A stretch of 19,509 bases of DNA from an uncultured Selenomonadaceae bacterium (lineage in GTDB: Bacteria; Bacillota_C; Negativicutes; Selenomonadales; Selenomonadaceae). Within the stretch, counting starts at the first letter, position 1; each line of letters begins with the position of its first letter. The notes below the pieces were generated by a model. That model worked only from the letters and a program-made list of their open reading frames with translations. It was not told the origin of the DNA and did no database searches. Below are positions 15,249 to 19,509 of this stretch, in pieces. The position numbers and the translations under genes are program-made. Location: NCBI GenBank assembly GCA_946402475.1, contig CAMIWP010000002.1, positions 1-19,509 on the forward strand, in the 5' to 3' direction.

Positions 15249-17042
15249 ATGTTCAGTTCAATGAAGACACGGCTGATCTGCGTCATCGTAGGCGTATCGG
15301 TCGTGACCATGTTATGTATCGGCGGGTTTTTCATCCATAATTCCATCAGCGACAACGAAACGCAACTGGCGAATTACCGCGCGGATCTGGAGCGCAGCGT
15401 AGAAGACAGGTTGCGTGCCGAAACCGAGGTAGCGGTGAGCGCCATCGAGGAGGTCTACAAGAAGCAGCAGGCGGGTCAGTTGACGGAGGATCAGGCAAAG
15501 AAGCAGGCGGCGGACATCGTCCGCGACCTTCGCTACGATGATGGCAAGGGCTATTTCTGGGTGGACACGGAGGACGGTGTCAACGTGGTTCTCCTGGGTC
15601 GGGACAGCGAGGGCAAGTCCCGCATCGGACTGACGGATCCCACGGGAAAGCAGTTCATCAAGGAAATGATCGAGAACGGCATGAAGCCGGGCGGCGGTTT
15701 TACGGATCTGATGTTTGCGAAACCCAATGAGACCACACCCCTGCCGAAGCGGAACTATACGACGACCTTCAAGCCCTATCGCTGGGTTCTCGGCACGGGC
15801 GTCTGGATCGATGAGATCGACGGCATGGTGGCGGAGCGCGAGGCGCTGCTCAGCAGCCAGCTTCACAGCAGCCTCATCAAGTCCATCATCACTCTCGTGG
15901 TTCTTCAGGTCATTTTCATCTTCTTCGCCATTTACGTGGGCAACAGCATTGCCGGTCCCATCCAGATGGTCACGGAGCGCATGCGTGTCATGGGCACGGG
16001 AGATCTGAGAATCGATTCCTCGGCAGAAGCCGTCATGAGAGAGCTCTCCGCACGGCCGGATGAGCTCGGGGTCATGAGCAAGGCAATGAGCGAGATGCAC
16101 AACAAGATCCGCGAGCTCATGCAGCGCATCATCCAGGCGGCAGAGTATGTGGCGGCGGCATCCCAGGAGCTTACTTCCACGGCGGAACAATCCGCCCAGG
16201 TGAGCCAGTCCATTGCCGAGTCCGTGGTCAACGTGGCGGGATCCTGCAGCGAGCAGTTCACCGATGTGGAGCTGGCCAACGAGAACACCCAGAATTTGGC
16301 CAATCACATGGATAACTTCAAGGTCACCATCGGCGAGTCCAGCGAGAAGATCAAGTCCACCAGCATGGCGGCCAATCAGGGCAAGGCCAGTGTGGACAAT
16401 GCGGTGGAGGGCATGAGCAAGATCAACGATACCGTTCAGGCCATGTCCACGGTCATTGGGAATCTCGGGGATCAGTCCCAGAAGATCGGAACCATCGTGG
16501 ATACCATCTCGGCCATTTCCGAGCAGACGAATCTCTTGGCGCTGAACGCAGCCATTGAAGCGGCCCGTGCCGGTGAGCACGGCCGCGGGTTTGCCGTGGT
16601 TGCCGATGAGGTCAGGAAACTGGCCGAGCAGTCCAGGGAAGCGGCAGGGGAGATCTCCCAGCTCATTGTCGCCATCCAGCAGGATACGGAAAATGCGGTT
16701 GCCGCCATGCACGACGGCGTGAATCAGGTGACGGACGGCACAAAAGCTGTGGACGGCGCCGGCGAGTCCTTCCGTCAGATTTCTTCCATGGTGGACGAGG
16801 TGGCCTCCAGTTCCCGCTCCATGGAGAATGTGGTGCAGGATCTGACGACGGGCACCGAACGCATCAAGGAGGCCGTCACAAAGATCAACGATATGAGCCG
16901 CAAGGTGGCGGACGAGGCCCAGACGGTTTCGGCGGCTACCGAGGAGCAGACGGCATCCATGCATGAGATTGCCGATGCAAGCCGCAAACTCGCAGAACAG
17001 GCTCAGGATCTCCAGAATGCCATTGTGGAGTTCAAAATCTGA
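15249..17042 (+). CDS. Methyl-accepting chemotaxis protein with periplasmic Cache domain
   Basis: Chemoreceptor that signals through CheA/CheW. The 597-residue product has a first membrane segment (about 9-29), an extracytoplasmic single-Cache domain (about 35-205; [41 protein letters not shown]), a second membrane segment (210-230), a HAMP domain (about 231-285), and a long coiled-coil signalling domain with the hairpin tip [20 protein letters not shown] (from residue 425) and [18 protein letters not shown]. The Cache type resembles sCache_2, often binding small carboxylates; the ligand is not deducible. No CheR-binding pentapeptide at the C-terminus (ends VEFKI). ATG 15249 is preceded by a GGGGGGAG ribosome site. 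It is a lone gene between terminators, with no che or flagellar neighbour. Confidence 0.96.
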   Translation: MFSSMKTRLICVIVGVSVVTMLCIGGFFIHNSISDNETQLANYRADLERSVEDRLRAETEVAVSAIEEVYKKQQAGQLTEDQAKKQAADIVRDLRYDDGKGYFWVDTEDGVNVVLLGRDSEGKSRIGLTDPTGKQFIKEMIENGMKPGGGFTDLMFAKPNETTPLPKRNYTTTFKPYRWVLGTGVWIDEIDGMVAEREALLSSQLHSSLIKSIITLVVLQVIFIFFAIYVGNSIAGPIQMVTERMRVMGTGDLRIDSSAEAVMRELSARPDELGVMSKAMSEMHNKIRELMQRIIQAAEYVAAASQELTSTAEQSAQVSQSIAESVVNVAGSCSEQFTDVELANENTQNLANHMDNFKVTIGESSEKIKSTSMAANQGKASVDNAVEGMSKINDTVQAMSTVIGNLGDQSQKIGTIVDTISAISEQTNLLALNAAIEAARAGEHGRGFAVVADEVRKLAEQSREAAGEISQLIVAIQQDTENAVAAMHDGVNQVTDGTKAVDGAGESFRQISSMVDEVASSSRSMENVVQDLTTGTERIKEAVTKINDMSRKVADEAQTVSAATEEQTASMHEIADASRKLAEQAQDLQNAIVEFKI

Positions 17043-17062
17043 CCCAAATCGCATAATGTCTT

Positions 17063-17092
17063 ACAGCCCTTGAGAATCAAGGGCTGTTTTTT
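17063..17092 (+). terminator. Intrinsic terminator of chemoreceptor gene
   Basis: ACAGCCCTTGA (17063-17073), loop GAA, exact complement (17077-17087), then six T (17087-17092). It starts 21 bp after the chemoreceptor stop. On the opposite strand the stem is not followed by T, so it does not obviously serve the convergent DUF4127 gene. Confidence 0.9.
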
Positions 17093-17121
17093 CTGCAGAT
17101 TTGTTCTTCCGCGAGGTTCTT

Positions 17122-18834
17122 TCACGGGGGCGCAAACCATCCCGCTTGCGGGACGGGGTACAGTTCCTCCAACTGGATGCGGCTTTCCAGATATATCTCG
17201 AAGGTCCGAGGCCAAGGATAGCTCATATCGGCGGACAAATGGCAAACCCTGATGCAAGCGGGGCCTTTGGGAGTGGATATGGAGATGGGCTGACGGAAGG
17301 CTTTTGTTCCCGTGTAGGAAGCGATACGCTCCTGCATAGCATGCTGGAGCATGGCATTTGCCCAACGGGCATTGTGCTCCAGGTCGAGATCAGCGGTATT
17401 GATGTAACCTTCCTTGATAAGAGATGTGTTCACGAGGTCAATGACATCCTTCAGGTAGAAGATGTCCTCCAGAATGCGATTCTGCAGAAAGGAAAGATTG
17501 GCGGCATAGAGCCGGAGAGCATCTTCGCGGGATCGGAGGACGCTTTTCTGCCCCGTGAAAATACAGGCTTGCGCTAGAGCGGTTCCGATGGAATTGCTTG
17601 TTGTATTCCAGCCGGCGTAGGCGATCAGGGAATTTACGGGATAGTCTTCTTCGATGAGGAGAGGCATCAGGGTTTCCGATTTTTGAAAATGCTTGCTGAG
17701 ATCCACGAGGGCGATGGGATATCCTTGTTGCTGTTTCAAATAACGGAGGGAATCCTTTCGGCTTCCCAGTGTGTCTTCGTCGCTGTCATTGGTGGAGAGA
17801 AAGAGGGTGAAATCCGCTTCTTCCGGAGAGGATGCGGGAATGGCGTTCAGCATGCGAAGCTTTTCCTCGGCAGTGTCTTCCGTGGAGATCGCCATATAGG
17901 GCATAATGCTGTGTCGGCTTTTTTCATCGTTGTATTTCAGAAAAACCCGGGGACGGAACCCCGTTTCTCGGTTTCGAATCTCTGCCAGCAACGTCAGGGC
18001 AATCTCATCTGCTCCATGCGTCAGAAAGACGCGCTCTTCGGAAATGTTTCTTTCTCTAAGATAGCGCCTCAATTCATTTTTTTCCATGTTCGGGATGCTG
18101 TGACGTTCTCCGTCGTCCTGACCGAGAATCAGCCGCTCAAAAACACCCGCCTTGGCCAGTGCGGCAAGTTGCCGATTGATGGCTGTGTTTTTACGGAAGT
18201 GGGAGAGGTATTTTTTCATGCTTTCCGATGAGATCTTTTCCTCCAAGACACGGATTTCGTTTTCGTCCACGGGGAGACCATCGGCTCTCTTTCCCACAAG
18301 GCGGGAGTAGTCCATAAGCCAGCGCTTCTCATGGTATCCGTCAATGGTGTCCTGGGGTGTGAGGCGGGGCAGGATGCTGAATGCGTAGATGGGCACCTCG
18401 GGGTGCGCGGCATGAAGCCTTTGGAGGAATGCCAGCATGGAGGCGACTTCCTCTGAAGAGACATCCTTTTCCCTTGCAGTCAAGAGCCCTCCGCAGAGAA
18501 GTTGGTCAATGGAGAGAATCAAAGCATGAGAGCCATTGATACTTTCCTCTATCCATTTTCGGAGAGCGACGGTGTCTCCGGGGAGAGAGTAATAATCCTG
18601 GATTTCCGAAGGCGGTGCAATGACCTCATAGTTCGCAATGCGTCCTACATCCATGACGAATTGTCGACAGGGAGGGCGGCCGTCCAAAGGCACCAGCAGG
18701 ATTTTTTTCATGGGAACGGTTTCCGGCTGGATGGGTTGAGCGAGATATGCGGGGTGAAACAGAAAGCGTTGAAATGCAATGAGGGCCAACAGACAAAGCA
18801 ACAGAAGGAAGATGCGAATCTCATTTCGTCCCAT
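17122..18834 (-). CDS. DUF4127 family protein, membrane-anchored
   Basis: Function unknown. The 570-residue product begins with a short cytoplasmic tail and one hydrophobic segment (residues 8-21, IFLLLLCLLALIAF), so it is probably anchored in the membrane with its main domain outside or secreted. The rest resembles the DUF4127 family: KKILLVPLDGRPPCRQF (43-59), SIDQLLCGGLLTAR, LILGQDDGE, LTHGADEIALTLLAE, and AYAGWNTTSNSIGTALAQA. The conserved Asp, Gly and Asn patterns suggest an enzyme, but no reaction is known to me. ATG 18834 has AAGGGA about 10 nt upstream. It stands alone, 198 bp downstream of the SprA-related gene with a strong terminator between. Confidence 0.85.
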   Translation of the reverse strand: MGRNEIRIFLLLLCLLALIAFQRFLFHPAYLAQPIQPETVPMKKILLVPLDGRPPCRQFVMDVGRIANYEVIAPPSEIQDYYSLPGDTVALRKWIEESINGSHALILSIDQLLCGGLLTAREKDVSSEEVASMLAFLQRLHAAHPEVPIYAFSILPRLTPQDTIDGYHEKRWLMDYSRLVGKRADGLPVDENEIRVLEEKISSESMKKYLSHFRKNTAINRQLAALAKAGVFERLILGQDDGERHSIPNMEKNELRRYLRERNISEERVFLTHGADEIALTLLAEIRNRETGFRPRVFLKYNDEKSRHSIMPYMAISTEDTAEEKLRMLNAIPASSPEEADFTLFLSTNDSDEDTLGSRKDSLRYLKQQQGYPIALVDLSKHFQKSETLMPLLIEEDYPVNSLIAYAGWNTTSNSIGTALAQACIFTGQKSVLRSREDALRLYAANLSFLQNRILEDIFYLKDVIDLVNTSLIKEGYINTADLDLEHNARWANAMLQHAMQERIASYTGTKAFRQPISISTPKGPACIRVCHLSADMSYPWPRTFEIYLESRIQLEELYPVPQAGWFAPP

Positions 18835-18979
18835 TTCTCGTCAGTCCCTTCTTGCGCCGGGAAATCGTCCCCTTCAGATTCCGCCTCACGACGGACACAC
18901 TTGCCATTGGCTGCATCTTTCCCGCTACCAGAGCGGACTCCGGACGTTTGCCAGTGAGAGACGTGCACCGTCGGGCGCA

Positions 18980-19026
18980 CGATAAAGAAAAACAGGAGCC
19001 CGCCGGGCTCCTGTTTTTCTTTATCG
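18980..19026. terminator. Long perfect palindrome after SprA-related gene (bidirectional terminator)
   Basis: Arms 18980-19001 and 19005-19026 are perfect 22-nt reverse complements around a GCC loop. The GC-rich core CAGGAGCCC with its complement is flanked by AAAAA on one side and TTTTT on the other, so both strands give a stem with a U-tract. It begins 5 bp after the minus-strand stop at 19032. Confidence 0.85.
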
Positions 19027-19031
19027 ATTGC

Positions 19032-19509
19032 CTATGCAGCAATGTCCACGTTCGCCCCCTGGTATTTATTGACCGCATCCGAGGACTTCAATTCCTTTTG
19101 ATAGGGATTGCTCTCATGATAGTACTTGATCTGAGTGCTGGTAACTCCGCCAGAAACATAGCTGCGCCCGCACTCCGGGCAGACATCCATCTTCAGGCGC
19201 ACTGAGCAACGCTGAACCTCCCCATTATTTAATTCCGCTTTCCGATAGGCATTGCTCACATGCTCATGCTCGTGTCCCAGAACAACGGAAGCCGCATTGC
19301 CAGGCGCGATATGACCCGCCGCCTTGAAGGAAACCATCTCGTCAGACCCGTCCTGATACTTGCGATTCTTGCAAGTTTCGCATTCTGCCGGAGACGACTT
19401 TTTCCCCGGCACCTTCCCTTCATCCTCTGCGTCCCCAGCGGCATCCACGCCATCGGAGGACGCTTCGCCGACGGCCAGCGGATCCAGATAGTCTCCCCGC
19501 ATATTCTGT
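19032..19509 (-). CDS. SprA-related putative zinc metalloprotease, 5' end beyond window
   Basis: Resembles the SprA-related family annotated as putative metalloprotease CJM1_0395; assignment is from recall. The visible part (156 residues from an ATG at 19502) has an acidic low-complexity start, CETCKNRKYQDGSDE, VSFKAAGHIAPGNA, an HExxH zinc motif written as GHEHEHVSNA, and a second Cys pair in DVCPECGRSYVSGGVTST. Two CxxC pairs imply a structural metal site. The frame is open to the window edge (Q-N precede the Met) and no ribosome site is visible in the 7 bases left, so the true start is probably outside. A long palindromic terminator follows the stop. Confidence 0.8.
   Translation of the reverse strand, partial: QNMRGDYLDPLAVGEASSDGVDAAGDAEDEGKVPGKKSSPAECETCKNRKYQDGSDEMVSFKAAGHIAPGNAASVVLGHEHEHVSNAYRKAELNNGEVQRCSVRLKMDVCPECGRSYVSGGVTSTQIKYYHESNPYQKELKSSDAVNKYQGANVDIAA

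Noticed and set aside
15312..17054. 580-codon open frame antisense to the chemoreceptor gene
   Set aside because: It mirrors the sense gene's codon bias, is rich in His, Leu, Gly and Arg like typical shadow frames, and has no ribosome site or family features, whereas the sense frame is an unmistakable chemoreceptor.
18821..18916. Possible small basic protein (31 codons) just before the DUF4127 gene on the minus strand
   Set aside because: An ATG at about 18916 reads a basic peptide overlapping the DUF4127 start, but the ribosome site is poor and there is no family match; the 18835-18979 interval otherwise shows nothing I can support.

Overview
The window is almost entirely chromosomal housekeeping DNA from what looks like a Firmicute with a Gram-negative envelope, probably a Negativicute of the Selenomonas type. 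This is an inference from gene content and order (radC beside mreBCD and a PBP2 gene, a DUF4321-maf-radC cluster, C+ type ribosomal protein L28, a full ribDEBAH operon under an FMN riboswitch, DUF4127 and SprA-related proteins), from moderately high GC, and from strong Shine-Dalgarno sites with occasional TTG/GTG starts. No database search was possible.

Region 1 (1-5231, minus strand). A cell-shape operon mreB-mreC-mreD-mrdA runs off the left edge; the PBP2 gene is cut just after its catalytic serine motif. Its genes are joined by two 4-bp ATGA overlaps and an 18-bp gap, and a sigma-A-like promoter precedes mreB. Upstream lies a DUF4321-maf-radC cluster that ends in a hairpin terminator.

Region 2 (5232-9454). 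An ArsB/NhaD-type transporter (minus) is divergent from rpmB (plus), each with its own promoter. rpmB is followed by an exceptionally long perfect palindrome and then a YjiH-type membrane protein (plus), whose 3' end overlaps convergent hslO by 105 bp.

Region 3 (8489-13676, minus). A clear FMN riboswitch with a terminator-type expression platform controls ribD-ribE-ribBA-ribH. A yfcE-like phosphodiesterase and hslO (Hsp33) follow in the same direction with tiny gaps or overlaps, so they may also be under FMN control.

Region 4 (13704-15058, minus). rplS has a strong promoter, a structured leader that resembles an L19 leader, and a terminator. lepB and a 64-residue protein of unknown function follow.

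Region 5 (15085-19509). A Cache-HAMP chemoreceptor gene (plus) has a possible sigma-54 promoter. A DUF4127 gene (minus) and a 5'-truncated SprA-related putative metalloprotease (minus) complete the window.

No mobile element, CRISPR array, tRNA or rRNA was seen. I found no evident new multi-gene system. The most useful leads are the FMN-controlled operon extension, the hslO/yjiH overprint, the orphan hairpins, the putative sigma-54 site and the small unknown gene beside the riboswitch.
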